Notes: a model not told the origin generated them from the letters alone. Numbered from the stretch's first letter, positions 13,101-30,107 are shown. The stretch: 64,000 nucleotides of DNA from Glandiceps talaboti (GCF_964340395.1 NC_135557.1:1093646-1157645); one strand, 5' to 3'. Translations and numbers: made by a program.

Positions 13101-13609
13101 GGTAAATGTTTAGCTAGTGTTGTAATGGACCACTATCTGGTATACCCATTGCTGGGGTAAGTGTTTAGTTAGTGTTGTAATGGACCACTATCTGGTATAC
13201 CCATTGCTGGGGTAAATATTTAGTTAGTGTTGTAATGGACCACTATCTGGTATACCCATTGCTGGGGTAAGTGTTTAGTTAGTGTTGTAATGGACCACTA
13301 TCTGGTATACCCATTGCTGGGGTAAGTGTTTAGTTAATATTGTAATGGACCACTATCTGGTATACCCATTGCTGGGGTAAATGTTTAGTTAGTGTTGTAA
13401 TGGACCACTATCTGGTATACCCATTGCTGGGGTAAGTGTTTAGTTAGTATTGTAATGGACCACTATCTGGTATACCCATTGCTGGGGTAAGTGTTTAGTT
13501 AGTGTTGTAATGGACCACTATCTGGTATACCCATTGCTAGGGGAAGTATATACTAAGTATTATAATGCACCACTATCTGGTATACCCAATGCTAGGGGAA
13601 GTATTTGTT
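7101..13609. repeat. 55-bp satellite, distal block with higher-order repeats
   Basis: Roughly 118 units. Each unit carries GCTGGG followed by gtaaat, gtaagt or gtaaga. A higher-order period of about 1539 bp (28 units) is visible: rare variants tatacccgtt and ggtgtaccca recur at 10171/11710 and 10281/11820. A shorter block with tcttgtatacccattgctga at ~7300 recurs near 10386. The array ends where the AGTCCCC-type element begins. Confidence 0.95.
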
Positions 13610-14669
13610 AGTCCCGCCAGACGAAGTCCGGGACGGGGACTTATGAATTGGGTTCCGTCTGCCCGTCTGTCCATCCGTCCATCCAGAGCTGTTTCTTGGA
13701 GATGCCTGGACGGATTTTTTTCAAACTTGGTACTATGGCATACATATGCACATCAATTTGTTTCATGATATGATCCAATGTGGCCGCCTAGCAGCCAATT
13801 TGTTTGCGAATTTTCCCTGTCCAAAGCCATAACTCAGACATGCTTGAACAGATCTCATTCAAAGTTGGTATTAGGACAGTGTTCTATGACATACTTGTGC
13901 ATATCCATTTTTGTCATGATATGATCCAATATGGCTGCCTAGCAGCCATTTTATTTGCGAATTTTCATGTCCAAAGCCATAACTCGTATATTCTTGAATT
14001 GATCTCACTCAAAGTTGGTATTAGGACAGTGTTCTATGACATACATGTGCATATCCATTTTTGTTGTGATACAATCCGATATAGCTGCCTGGCAGTGATT
14101 TTTTTGGTGTAGTTTTCATGTCTAAAGCCATAACTCAGACATCCCCCGTACCCAACTTATCCTTTATTAGTCCCCGCCGGACAAAGTCCGGGACGGAGAC
14201 TTATGGATTGGGTTCCGTCTGTCTGTGCGTCCGTCCGTCTGTCCGCCCGTCCGTTCGTCCGTCTGTATGTCATAGTGTTCTATGACATACATGTGCATAT
14301 CCATTTTCATCGTGATACGATCCAATATGCCTGCCTGGCAGCCATTTTGTTGGCGAATTTTCCATGTCCAAAGCCATAACTCAGACATGCGTGAACAGAT
14401 CTCATTCAAAGTTGGTATTAGGACAGTGTTCTATGACATACATGTGCATATCCATTTTCTTCATGATACGATCCCCCATACCCGACCCATCCTTTATTGT
14501 TGTAGGCATGTTCCATGTCCAACGAGCAGACACAACATATCTAAGTCTGTTTGATTTAGGTTCACAAGTTTTGTTGCGTGATCAGAGTAGTGATATCAAG
14601 ATAATGACAACATAAACTGCCAGTTCCTTAAAACCCAATCATAGCGGGGAGTATGTCATTCTCAATGTT
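13610..14669 (+). mobile_element. AGTCCCCGC repeat element, two nested copies
   Basis: Starts with agtcccgccagacgaagtcc at 13610; a second start, agtccccgccggacaaagtc, lies at 14169. Both are followed by gggttccgtctg and a CCGT-type microsatellite, then copies of a ~150-bp internal repeat (cataactcagacatgc ... gacagtgttctatgacatac ... gctgcctggcagccatttt). The 3' end is aacccaatcatagcgggga. The start and the 3' agcgggga are short inverted repeats. No transposase or RT is visible. The open frames here are translations of the repeat. Confidence 0.75.
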
Positions 14670-14762
14670 AGTGTTAGTATTTGTACTGTTTCCTAAACCT
14701 TGCAAAGTCTATTATTTGTACTGTGTTGTTTATCTGACTTAAGTTATTCTGTTTGACTACAG
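14670..14762. other. Unique intron 1 end before exon 2
   Basis: About 90 nt of non-repetitive sequence including the pyrimidine-poor stretch before ttgactacag. No other feature is seen. Confidence 0.6.
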
Positions 14763-14830
14763 GTGTTAGGTGACCAACAGGCTGCACTGGTAGGCCAGAC
14801 ATGCTTCACCAAAGGAATGGCTAAAAATAC
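14763..14830 (+). CDS. GK: Glycerol kinase, window exon 2 (catalytic Asp)
   Basis: The acceptor is ttgactacag and the donor aatac|gtaagt. The 68-nt exon enters in phase 0 and leaves after two bases of a Thr codon. It encodes VLGDQQAALVGQTCF followed by TKGMAKNT. GDQQAALxGQ is the glycerol kinase motif whose Asp is the catalytic base in the E. coli enzyme (Asp245), at the start of the C-terminal domain. The upstream intron is 12.3 kb, the downstream one 15.1 kb; both are almost wholly satellite. The 20-bp satellite begins only about 20 nt after the donor. Confidence 0.95.
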
Positions 14831-14850
14831 GTAAGTCTGTAATGAATTAC

Positions 14851-17800
14851 GTCTATAGACATTGATATACATGTATAGACACTGATATACATCTATAGAC
14901 ACATATCTATAAAGACTGATATACATCTATAAAGACTGATATACATCTATATACACTGATATACATCTATAGACACTGATATACTTCTATAGACATTGAT
15001 ATACATCAATAGACACTGATATAGATGTATAGACACTGATATACATCTATAGAGACTGATGTACATCGATAGACACTGATATACATCTATAGACACTGAT
15101 ATACATCGATAGACACTGATATACATCGATAGAGACTGATATACATCGATAGACACTGATATACTTCTATAGACACTGATATACATCTATAGACATTGAT
15201 ATACATCAATAGAGACTGATATACATCTATAGACACTGATATACATCTATAGACACTGATATACATCTATAGACACTGATATACATCTATAGAGACTGAT
15301 ATACATCTATAGACACTGATATACATCTATAGAGACTGATATACATCTATAGACACTGATATACATCGATAGACACTGATATACATCTATAGACACTGAT
15401 ATACATCTATAGAGACTGATATACATCTATAGAGACTGATATACATCAATAGACACCGATATACATCTATAGACACTGATATACATCTATAGAGACTGAT
15501 ATACATCGACAGACACTGATATACATCTATAGACACTGATATACATCGATAGACACTGATATACATGTATAGAAACTGATATACATCTATAGACACTGAT
15601 ATACAGCTATAGACACTGATATACATTTATAGACACTGATATACATCCATAGGCACTGATATACATCTATAGAGACTGATATATATTTATAGAGAGTGAT
15701 ATACATCTATAGAGACTGATATACATCTATAGACACTGATATACATCCATAGGCACTGATATACATCTATAGAGACTGATATACAGCTATAGACACTGAT
15801 ATATCTCTATAGACACTGATATACATCTATAGACACTGATATACTTCTATAGACACTGATATACTTCTATAGACACTGATATACATCTATAGAGACTGAT
15901 ATACATCGATAGACACTGATATACTTCTATAGACACTGATATACTTCTATAGACACTGATATACATCTATAGAGACTGATATACATCGATAGACACTGAT
16001 ATACATCTATAGACACTGATATACATCGATAGACACTGATATACATGTATAGAAACTGATATACATCTATAGACACTGATATACAGCTATAGACACTGAT
16101 ATACATTTATAGACACTGATATACATCCATAGGCACTGATATACATCTATAGAGACTGATATACATCTATAGAGAGTGATATACATTTATAGACACTGAT
16201 ATACATTTATAGACACTGATATACATCCATAGGCACTGATATACATCTATAGACACTGATATACATCTATAGACACTGATATACATCTATAGAGACTGAT
16301 ATACTTCTATAGAGACTGATATACATCTATAGAGACTGATATACATCTATAGACACTGATATACTTCTATAGACACTGATATACTTCTATAGACACTGAT
16401 ATACATCTATAGAGACTGATATACATCGATAGACACTGATATACATCTATAGACACTGATATACATCTATAGACACTGATATACTTCTATAGACACTGAT
16501 ATACTTCTATAGACACTGATATACATCTATAGAGACTGATATACATCGATAGACACTGATATACATCTATAGACACTGATATACATCGATAGACACTGAT
16601 ATACATGTATAGAAACTGATATACATCTATAGACACTGATATACAGCTATAGACACTGATATACATTTATAGACACTGATATACATCCATAGGCACTGAT
16701 ATACATCTATAGAGACTGATATACATCTATAGAGAGTGATATACATTTATAGACACTGATATACATTTATAGACACTGATATACATCCATAGGCACTGAT
16801 ATACATCTATAGACACTGATATACATCTATAGACACTGATATACATCTATAGAGACTGATATACTTCTATAGAGACTGATATACATCTATAGAGACTGAT
16901 ATACATCTATAGACACTGATATACATCTATAGACACTGATATACTTCTATAGACACTGATATACATCTATAGACACTGATATACTTCTATAGACACTGAT
17001 ATACATCTATAGACACTGATATACTTCTATAGACACTGATATACATCTATAGAGACTGATATACTTCTATATACACTGATATACATCTATAAACACTGAT
17101 ATACATCTATAAACACTGATATACATCAATAGACACTGATATACATCGATAGAGACTGATATACATCTATAAAGACTAATATACATCTATAGAGACTGAT
17201 ATACATCTATAGAGACTGATATACTTCTATATACACTGATATACATCTATAAACACTGATATACATCTATATACACTGATATACATCAATAGACACTGAT
17301 ATACATCGATAGAGACTGATATACATCTATAAAGACTGACATACATCTATAGAGACTGATATACAGCAATAGAGACTGATATACATCTATAGAGACTGAT
17401 ATACATCTATAGACACTGATATATATCTATAGACACTGATATACATCTATAGAGACTGATATACATTTATAGAGACTGATATCCATCTATAGGGACTGAT
17501 ATACATCTATAGAGATTGATATACATTTATAGAGACTGATATACATCGATAGACACTGATATACATCAATAGACACTGATATACATCTATAGACACTGAT
17601 ATACATCTATATACACTGATATACATCAATAAACACTAATATACATCTGTAGAGACTGATATACAGCTATAGAGACTGATATACATGTATAGAGACTGAT
17701 ATACATCTATAGAGACTGATATACAGCTATAGAGACTGATATACATGTATAGACACTGATATACATCTATACACACTGATATACATCTATAGAGACTGAT

Positions 17801-20800
17801 ATACAGCTATAGAGACTGATATACATGTATAGACACTGATATACATCTATAGAGATTGATATACATCTATAGAGACTGATGTACATCTATAGACACTGAT
17901 ATACATCAATAGAAACTGATATACATCTATAGAGACTGATATACATCTATAGACACTGATATACATCTATAGACACTGATATACATCTATAGAGACTGAT
18001 ATACATCTATAGAGACTGATATACATCTATAGAGACTGATATACATCTATAGAGACTGATATACATTTATAGAGACTGATATACATCTATAGACACTGAT
18101 ATACATCGATAGACACTGATATACATCTATAGACACTGATATACATCTATAGACACTGGTATACATTTATAGAGACTGATATACATCTGTAGAGACTTAT
18201 ATACATCGATAGACACTGATATACATCTATAGAGACTTATATACATCTATAGAGACTGATATACATCAATAGAGACTGATATACATCTATAGACACTGAT
18301 ATACATCTATAGAGACTGATATATATTTATAGAGACTGATATACATCTATAGACACTGATATACATCTATATACACTGATATACATCTATAGACACTGAT
18401 ATACATCAATAGACACTGATATACATCTATAGAGACTGATATACATCTATAGAGACTGATATATATCTATAGACACTGATATACATCTATAGAGACTGAT
18501 ATATATCGATAGACACTGATATACATCTATAGACACTGATATACATCGATAGACACTGATATACATCTATATACACTGATATACATCTATAAACACTGAT
18601 ATACATCTATAGAGACTGATATACATCTATAGAGACTGATATACATGTATAGACACTGATATACATCTATAGAGATTGATATACATCTATAGAGACTGAT
18701 ATACATCTATAGACACTGATATACAGCTATAGAGACTGATATACATTTATAGACACTGATATACATCTATAGACACTGATATACATCTATAGACACTGAT
18801 ATACATCTGTAGAGACTGATATACATCTATAGAGACTGATATACATCTATAGAGACTGATATACATCTATAGACACTGATATACATCCATAGACACTTAT
18901 ATACATCTATAGACACTGATATACATCAATAGACACTGATATACATCTATAGACACTGATATACATCTATAGACACTGATATACATCTATAGACACTGAT
19001 ATACATTTATAGAGACTGATATACATTGATAGACACTGATATACATCTATAGAGACTGATATACATCTATACACACTGATATACATCTATAGACACTGAT
19101 ATATACCTATAGACACTGATATACATCAATAGACACTGATATACATCTATAGAGACTGATATACATCTATAGAGACTGATATACATTTATAGACACTGAT
19201 ATACATCTATAGAGACTGATATACGTTTATAGACACTGATATACATCTATAGAGACTGATATACATCTATAGACACATATCTATAAATACTGATATACAT
19301 CTATAGACACTGATATACATCTATAGTCACTGATATACTTCTATAGAGACTGATATACATCTATAAACACTGATTTACATCGATAGACACTGATATACAT
19401 CTATAGACACTGATATACATCAATAGAGACTGATATACATTTATAGAGACTGATATACATCTATAGAGACTGATATACATCTATAGACACTGATATACAA
19501 CTATAGACACTGATATACTTCTATAGACACTGAAATACATCAATAGAGACTGATATACATTTATAGAGACTGATATCCATCTATAGGGACTGATATACAT
19601 CTATAGAGATTGATATACATTTATAGAGACTGATATACATCGATAGACACTGATATACATCAATAGACACTGATATACAGCTATAGAGACTGATATCCAT
19701 CTATAGGGACTGATATACATCTATAGAGATTGATATACATCTATAGACACTGATATACATCTATAGAGACTGATATACATCTATAGAGACTAATATACAT
19801 TTATAGAGACTGATATACATCTATAGACACTGATATACATCGATAGACACTGATATACATCTATAGACACTGATATACATCTATAGAGACTGATATCCAT
19901 CTATAGGGACTGATATACATCTATAGAGATTGATATACATCTATAGAGACTGATATACATATATAGACACTGATATACATCTATAGACACTGATATACAT
20001 CTATAGAGACTGATATACATCTATAGACACTGATATACATCTATAGAGACTGATATACATCAATAGAGACTGATATACATCTATAGAGACTGATATACAT
20101 CAATATAGACTGATATACATCTATAGAGACTGATATACATCTATAGACACTGATATACATCAATAGAGACTGATATACATCTATAGACACTGATATACAT
20201 CTATAGAGACTGATATACATCTATAGACACTGATATACATCTATAGACACTGATATACATCTATAGACACTGATATACATCTATAGACACTGATATACAT
20301 CTATAGAGACTGATATACATCTATAGAGACTGATATACATCAATAGAGACTGATATACATCTATAGACACTGATATACATCTATAGACACTGATATACAT
20401 CTATAGACACTGATATACATCTATAGACACTGATATACATCTATAGAGACTGATATGCATCTATAGACACTGATTTACATCTATAGACACTGATATACAT
20501 CTATAGAGACTGATATACATCTATAGAGACTGATATACATCTATAGACACTGATATACATCTATAGAGACTGATATGCATCTATAGACACTGATATACAT
20601 CTATAGACACTGATATACATCTATAGACACTGATATACATCTATAGTCACTGATATACATCTATAGACACTGATATACATCTATAGACACTGATATACAT
20701 CTATATACACTGATATACATCTATAGACACTTATATACATCAATAGACACTGATATACATCTATAGACACTGATATACATCTATAGAGACTGATATACAT

Positions 20801-23800
20801 CAATAGACACTGATATACATCGATAGACACTGATATACAGCTATAGACACTGATATATCTCTATAGACACTGATATACATCTATAGACACTGATATACAT
20901 CTATAGACACTGATATACATCTGTAGAGACTGATATACATCTGTAGAGACTGATATATATCTATAGACACTGATATACATCTATAGACACTGATATACAT
21001 CTATAGAGACTGATATACATCAATAGAGACTGATATACATCTATAGACACTGATATACATCAATAGAGACTGATATACATCTATAGACACTGATATACAT
21101 CTATAGAGACTGATATACATATATAGAGACTGATATACATCTATAGACACTGATATACATCTATAGAGACTGATATACATCTATAGAGACTGATATACAT
21201 CTATAGACACTGATATACATCTATAGACAGTGATATACATCTATAGACACTGATATACATATATAGAGACTGATATACATCTATAGACACTGATATACAT
21301 ATATAGACACTGATATACATCTATAGACACTGATATACATCTATAGAGACTGATATACATCGATAGAGACTGATATACATCTATAGAGACTGATATACAT
21401 TTATAGAGAGTGATATACATCTATAAACACTGATATACATCCTTAGAGACTGATATACATCTATAGAGAGTGATATACATCTATAGACACTGATATACAT
21501 CTATAGACACTGATATACATCTATAAACACTGATATACATCTATAGACACTGATATACATCAGTAGACACTGATATACATCAATAGACACTGATATACAT
21601 CTATATACACTGATATACATCTATATACACTGATATACATCTATAAACACTGATATACATCTATAGACACTGATTTACATCTATAGACACTGATATACAT
21701 CTATAGAGACTGATATACATCTATAGACACTGATATACATCTATAGAGACTGATATACATCAATAGACACTGATATACATCTATAGACACTGATATACAT
21801 CTATAAACACTGATATACATATATAGACACTGATATATATCTATAGAAACTGATATACATCTATAGAGACTGATATACAGCAATAGACTGATATACATTT
21901 ATGGAGACTGATATACATCTATAGACACTGATATACAGCTATAGAGACTGATGTACATCGATAGACACTGATATACATTTATAGAGACTGATATACAGCT
22001 ATAGACACTGATATACATCTATAGACACTGATATACATCTATAGAGACTGATATACATCTATAGAGACTGATATACATCAATAGAGACTGATATACATCT
22101 ATAGACACTGATATACATCTATAGACACTGATATACATCTATAGACACTGATATACATCTATAGACACTGATATACATCTATAGAGACTGATATGCATCT
22201 ATAGACACTGATTTACATCTATAGACACTGATATACATCTATAGAGACTGATATACATCTATAGACACTGATATACATCTATAGAGACTGATATGCATCT
22301 ATAGACACTGATATACATCTATAGACACTGATATACATCTATAGACACTGATATACATCTATAGTCACTGATATACATCTATAGACACTGATATACATCA
22401 ATAGACACTGATATACATCTATAGACACTGATATACATCTATAGAGACTGATATACATCAATAGACACTGATATACATCGATAGACACTGATATACAGCT
22501 ATAGAGACTGATATACATCTATAGAGACTGATATACATCTATAGACACTGATATACATCTATAGACACTGATATACATCTGTAGAGACTGATATACATCT
22601 GTAGAGACTGATATATATCTATAGACACTGATATACATCTATAGAGACTGATATACATCTATAGAGACTGATATACATCAATAGAGACTGATATACATCT
22701 ATAGACACTGATATACATCTATAGAGACTGATATACATCTATAGACACTGATATACATTTATAGAGACTGATATACATCTATAGACACTGATATACATCA
22801 ATAGAGACTGATATACATCTATAGACACTGATATACATCTATAGAGACTGATATACATCTATAGACACTGATGTACATCTATAGAGAATGATATGCATCT
22901 ATAGACACTGATATACATCTATAGACACTGATATACATCTATAGAGACTGATATACATCTATAGACACTGATATACATCTATAGACACTGATATACATCT
23001 ATAGAGACTGATATACATCGATAGAGACTGATATACATATATAGAGACTGATATACATTTATAGAGAGTGATATACATCTATAAACACTGATATACATCT
23101 ATATACACTGATATACATCTATAAACACTGATATACATCTATAGAGACTGATATACATCCTTAGAGACTGATATACATCTATAGAGAGTGATATACATCT
23201 ATAGACACTGATATACATCTATAGACACTGATATACATCTATAAACACTGATATACATCTATAGACACTGATATACATCAGTAGACACTGATATACATCA
23301 ATAGACACTGATTTACATCTATAGACACTGATATACATCTATAGACACTGATATACATCTATAGAGACTGATATGCATCTATAGACACTGATATACATCT
23401 ATAGACACTGATATACATCTATAGACACTGATATACATCTATAGTCACTGATATACATCTATAGACACTGATATACAGCTATAGACACTGATATACATCT
23501 ATAGACACTGATATACATCAATAGACACTGATATACATCTATAGACACTGATATACATCTATAGAGACTGATATACATCAATAGACACTGATATACATCG
23601 ATAGACACTGATATACAGCTATAGACACTGATATACATCTATAGACACTGATATACATCTATAGACACTGATATACATCTATAGACACTGATATACATCT
23701 GTAGAGACTGATATACATCTGTAGAGACTGATATATATCTATAGACACTGATATACATCTATAGAGACTGATATACATCTATAGAGACTGATATACATCA

Positions 23801-26800
23801 ATAGAGACTGATATACATCTATAGACACTGATATACATCTATAGAGACTGATATACATCTATAGACACTGATATACATTTATAGAGACTGATATACATCT
23901 ATAGACACTGATATACATCAATAGAGACTGATATACATCTATAGACACTGATATACATCTATAGAGACTGATATACATCTATAGACACTGATGTACATCT
24001 ATAGAGAATGATATGCATCTATAGACACTGATATACATCTATAGACACTGATATACATCTATAGAGACTGATATACATCTATAGACACTGATATACATCT
24101 ATAGACACTGATATACATCTATAGACACTGATATACATCTATAGACACTGATATACATATATAGAGACTGATATACATCTATAGACACTGATATACATAT
24201 ATAGACACTGATATACATCTATAGACACTGATATACATCTATAGACACTGATATACATCTATAGACACTGATATACATCTATAGACACTGATATACATCT
24301 ATAGAGACTGATATACATCGATAGAGACTGATATACATATATAGAGACTGATATACATTTATAGAGAGTGATATACATCTATAAACACTGATATACATCT
24401 ATATACACTGATATACATCTATAAACACTGATATACATCTATAGAGACTGATATACATCCTTAGAGACTGATATACATCTATAGAGAGTGATATACATCT
24501 ATAGACACTGATATACATCTATAGACACTGATATACATCTATAAACACTGATATACATCTATAGACACTGATATACATCAGTAGACACTGATATACATCA
24601 ATAGACACTGATATACATCTATATACACTGATATACATCTATATACACTGATATACATCTATAAACACTGATATACATCAATAGACACTGATATACATCA
24701 ATAGACACTGATATACATCTATAGACACTGATATACATCTATAAACACTGATATACATCTATAGAGACTGATATACATCAATAGACACTGTTATACATCG
24801 ATAGACTGATATACAGCTATAGAGACTGATATACTTCGATAGACACTGATATTCATCTATAGACACATATCTATAAACACTGATATACATCTATAGACAC
24901 TGATATACACTATAGACACTGATATACATCTATAGAGACTGATATACATCTATAGAGACTGATATACATCTATAGACACTGATATACATCTATAGAGACT
25001 GATATGCATCTATAGACACTGATATACATCTATAGACACTGATATACATCTATAGACACTGATATACATCTATAGTCACTGATATACATCTATAGACACT
25101 GATATACATCTATAGACACTGATATACATCTATATACACTGATATACATCTATAGACACTTATATACATCAATAGACACTGATATACATCTATAGACACT
25201 GATATACATCTATAGAGACTGATATACATCAATAGACACTGATATACATCGATAGACACTGATATACAGCTATAGACACTGATATATCTCTATAGACACT
25301 GATATACATCTATAGACACTGATATACATCTATAGACACTGATATACATCTGTAGAGACTGATATACATCTGTAGAGACTGATATATATCTATAGACACT
25401 GATATACATCTATAGACACTGATATACATCTATAGAGACTGATATACATCAATAGAGACTGATATACATCTATAGACACTGATATACATCAATAGAGACT
25501 GATATACATCTATAGACACTGATATACATCTATAGAGACTGATATACATATATAGAGACTGATATACATCTATAGACACTGATATACATCTATAGAGACT
25601 GATATACATCTATAGAGACTGATATACATCTATAGACACTGATATACATCTATAGACAGTGATATACATCTATAGACACTGATATACATATATAGAGACT
25701 GATATACATCTATAGACACTGATATACATATATAGACACTGATATACATCTATAGACACTGATATACATCTATAGAGACTGATATACATCGATAGAGACT
25801 GATATACATCTATAGAGACTGATATACATTTATAGAGAGTGATATACATCTATAAACACTGATATACATCCTTAGAGACTGATATACATCTATAGAGAGT
25901 GATATACATCTATAGACACTGATATACATCTATAGACACTGATATACATCTATAAACACTGATATACATCTATAGACACTGATATACATCAGTAGACACT
26001 GATATACATCAATAGACACTGATATACATCTATATACACTGATATACATCTATATACACTGATATACATCTATAAACACTGATATACATCTATAGACACT
26101 GATTTACATCTATAGACACTGATATACATTTATAGAGACTGATATACATCTATAGACACTGATATACATCTATAGAGACTGATATACATCAATAGACACT
26201 GATATACAGCAATAGACTGATATACATTTATGGAGACTGATATACATCTATAGACACTGATATACAGCTATAGAGACTGATGTACATCGATAGACACTGA
26301 TATACATTTATAGAGACTGATATACAGCTATAGACACTGATATACATCTATAGACACTGATATACATCTATAGAGACTGATATACATCTATAGAGACTGA
26401 TATACATCAATAGAGACTGATATACATCTATAGACACTGATATACATCTATAGACACTGATATACATCTATAGACACTGATATACATCTATAGACACTGA
26501 TATACATCTATAGAGACTGATATGCATCTATAGACACTGATTTACATCTATAGACACTGATATACATCTATAGAGACTGATATACATCTATAGACACTGA
26601 TATACATCTATAGAGACTGATATGCATCTATAGACACTGATATACATCTATAGACACTGATATACATCTATAGACACTGATATACATCTATAGTCACTGA
26701 TATACATCTATAGACACTGATATACATCAATAGACACTGATATACATCTATAGACACTGATATACATCTATAGAGACTGATATACATCAATAGACACTGA

Positions 26801-29480
26801 TATACATCGATAGACACTGATATACAGCTATAGAGACTGATATACATCTATAGAGACTGATATACATCTATAGACACTGATATACATCTATAGACACTGA
26901 TATACATCTGTAGAGACTGATATACATCTGTAGAGACTGATATATATCTATAGACACTGATATACATCTATAGAGACTGATATACATCTATAGAGACTGA
27001 TATACATCAATAGAGACTGATATACATCTATAGACACTGATATACATCTATAGAGACTGATATACATCTATAGACACTGATATACATTTATAGAGACTGA
27101 TATACATCTATAGACACTGATATACATCAATAGAGACTGATATACATCTATAGACACTGATATACATCTATAGAGACTGATATACATCTATAGACACTGA
27201 TGTACATCTATAGAGAATGATATGCATCTATAGACACTGATATACATCTATAGACACTGATATACATCTATAGAGACTGATATACATCTATAGACACTGA
27301 TATACATCTATAGACACTGATATACATCTATAGACACTGATATACATCTATAGACACTGATATACATATATAGAGACTGATATACATCTATAGACACTGA
27401 TATACATATATAGACACTGATATACATCTATAGACACTGATATACATCTATAGACACTGATATACATCTATAGACACTGATATACATCTATAGAGACTGA
27501 TATACATCGATAGAGACTGATATACATATATAGAGACTGATATACATTTATAGAGAGTGATATACATCTATAAACACTGATATACATCTATATACACTGA
27601 TATACATCTATAAACACTGATATACATCTATAGAGACTGATATACATCCTTAGAGACTGATATACATCTATAGAGAGTGATATACATCTATAGACACTGA
27701 TATACATCTATAGACACTGATATACATCTATAAACACTGATATACATCTATAGACACTGATATACATCAGTAGACACTGATATACATCAATAGACACTGA
27801 TTTACATCTATAGACACTGATATACATCTATAGACACTGATATACATCTATAGAGACTGATATGCATCTATAGACACTGATATACATCTATAGACACTGA
27901 TATACATCTATAGACACTGATATACATCTATAGTCACTGATATACATCTATAGACACTGATATACAGCTATAGACACTGATATACATCAATAGACACTGA
28001 TATACATCTATAGACACTGATATACATCTATAGAGACTGATATACATCAATAGACACTGATATACATCGATAGACACTGATATACAGCTATAGACACTGA
28101 TATACATCTATAGACACTGATATACATCTATAGACACTGATATACATCTATAGACACTGATATACATCTGTAGAGACTGATATACATCTGTAGAGACTGA
28201 TATATATCTATAGACACTGATATACATCTATAGAGACTGATATACATCTATAGAGACTGATATACATCAATAGAGACTGATATACATCTATAGACACTGA
28301 TATACATCTATAGAGACTGATATACATCTATAGACACTGATATACATTTATAGAGACTGATATACATCTATAGACACTGATATACATCAATAGAGACTGA
28401 TATACATCTATAGACACTGATATACATCTATAGACACTGATATACATCTATAGACACTGATGTACATCTATAGAGAATGATATGCATCTATAGACACTGA
28501 TATACATCTATAGAGACTGATATACATCTATAGAGACTGATATACATCTATAGACACTGATATACATCTATAGACACTGATATACATCTATAGACACTGA
28601 TATACATCTATAGACACTGATATACATATATAGAGACTGATATACATCTATAGACACTGATATACATATATAGACACTGATATACATCTATAGACACTGA
28701 TATACATCTATAGACACTGATATACATCTATAGACACTGATATACATCTATAGACACTGATATACATCTATAGAGACTGATATACATCGATAGAGACTGA
28801 TATACATATATAGAGACTGATATACATTTATAGAGAGTGATATACATCTATAAACACTGATATACATCTATATACACTGATATACATCTATAAACACTGA
28901 TATACATCTATAGAGACTGATATACATCCTTAGAGACTGATATACATCTATAGAGAGTGATATACATCTATAGACACTGATATACATCTATAGACACTGA
29001 TATACATCTATAAACACTGATATACATCTATAGACACTGATATACATCAGTAGACACTGATATACATCAATAGACACTGATATACATCTATATACACTGA
29101 TATACATCTATATACACTGATATACATCTATAAACACTGATATACATCAATAGACACTGATATACATCAATAGACACTGATATACATCTATAGACACTGA
29201 TATACATCTATAAACACTGATATACATCTATAGAGACTGATATACATCAATAGACACTGTTATACATCGATAGACTGATATACAGCTATAGAGACTGATA
29301 TACTTCGATAGACACTGATATTCATCTATAGACACATATCTATAAACACTGATATACATCTATAGACACTGATATACACTATAGACACTGATATACATCT
29401 ATAGAGATATATCTATAGATGCTGAGAGACATCTATAGACACTGATATGCATCTGTAGAGACTGATATACTTCTATACAG
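14851..29480. repeat. 20-bp satellite (about 730 units, intron 2)
   Basis: The unit is atacatctatagacactgat, with frequent agagactg, tcaatag, tcgatag and tttatag variants. The array starts about 20 nt after the donor of exon 2 and runs for 14.6 kb. Long-range duplication is visible: the rare junction cagcaatagactgatatac at 21880 recurs at 26209, and tgttatacatcgatagac at ~24790 recurs at ~29259, an offset of 4.3 to 4.5 kb. Nested repeats are marked by gagaatgatatgc at 22884, 24004, 27213 and 28473. Several minus-strand frames are open only because of the repeat. Confidence 0.97.
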
Positions 29481-29890
29481 TGTATTTCATAAAGATAACA
29501 GGAATTCTTAGACAAGTGAACAAACATTTTGAAAAGTGTATGCAAATGTGCCTAGCAACAAGACCACACCCATAGCAACAGCCGAATGGTCACGTATATT
29601 GCAAAGATAACAACAGGGATAAATAGACAAATGAATAAGTATTCAAAAATGTATGGAGATATACCTAGCAACAAGACCAAGCCCATAGCAACAGCCAAAT
29701 AGTCACATATATTGCAAAGATAATAGCAGGGAATCATAGACAGGTGACTAAACATTCAAAAAATGTAATCAAATATGTCTAGCAACATGAACACACCCAT
29801 AGCAACAGCCAAATGAACACACAAATATAACAACAGGGTTGGATAGGCAACTAAGCAAATGAACACCTATACCTAACATGGCTCAGCATG
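29481..29890. repeat. 114-bp tandem repeat, about three units
   Basis: The motif cctagcaacaagacc followed by cccatagcaacagcc occurs at 29551, 29664 and (diverged) 29778, with cattcaaaaaatgt and aacaacaggg around it. The units are more diverged than those of the neighbouring arrays, so this is an older repeat. CCTAGCAAC and CCATAGCAAC resemble RFX half sites, which may be chance. Confidence 0.8.
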
Positions 29891-29897
29891 TAGGTAA

Positions 29898-30107
<210 letters not shown>

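Noticed and set aside
14947-15626. 79-codon minus-strand frames in the 20-bp satellite
   Set aside because: The same peptide period appears wherever no stop-making variant occurs; no independent coding signal.
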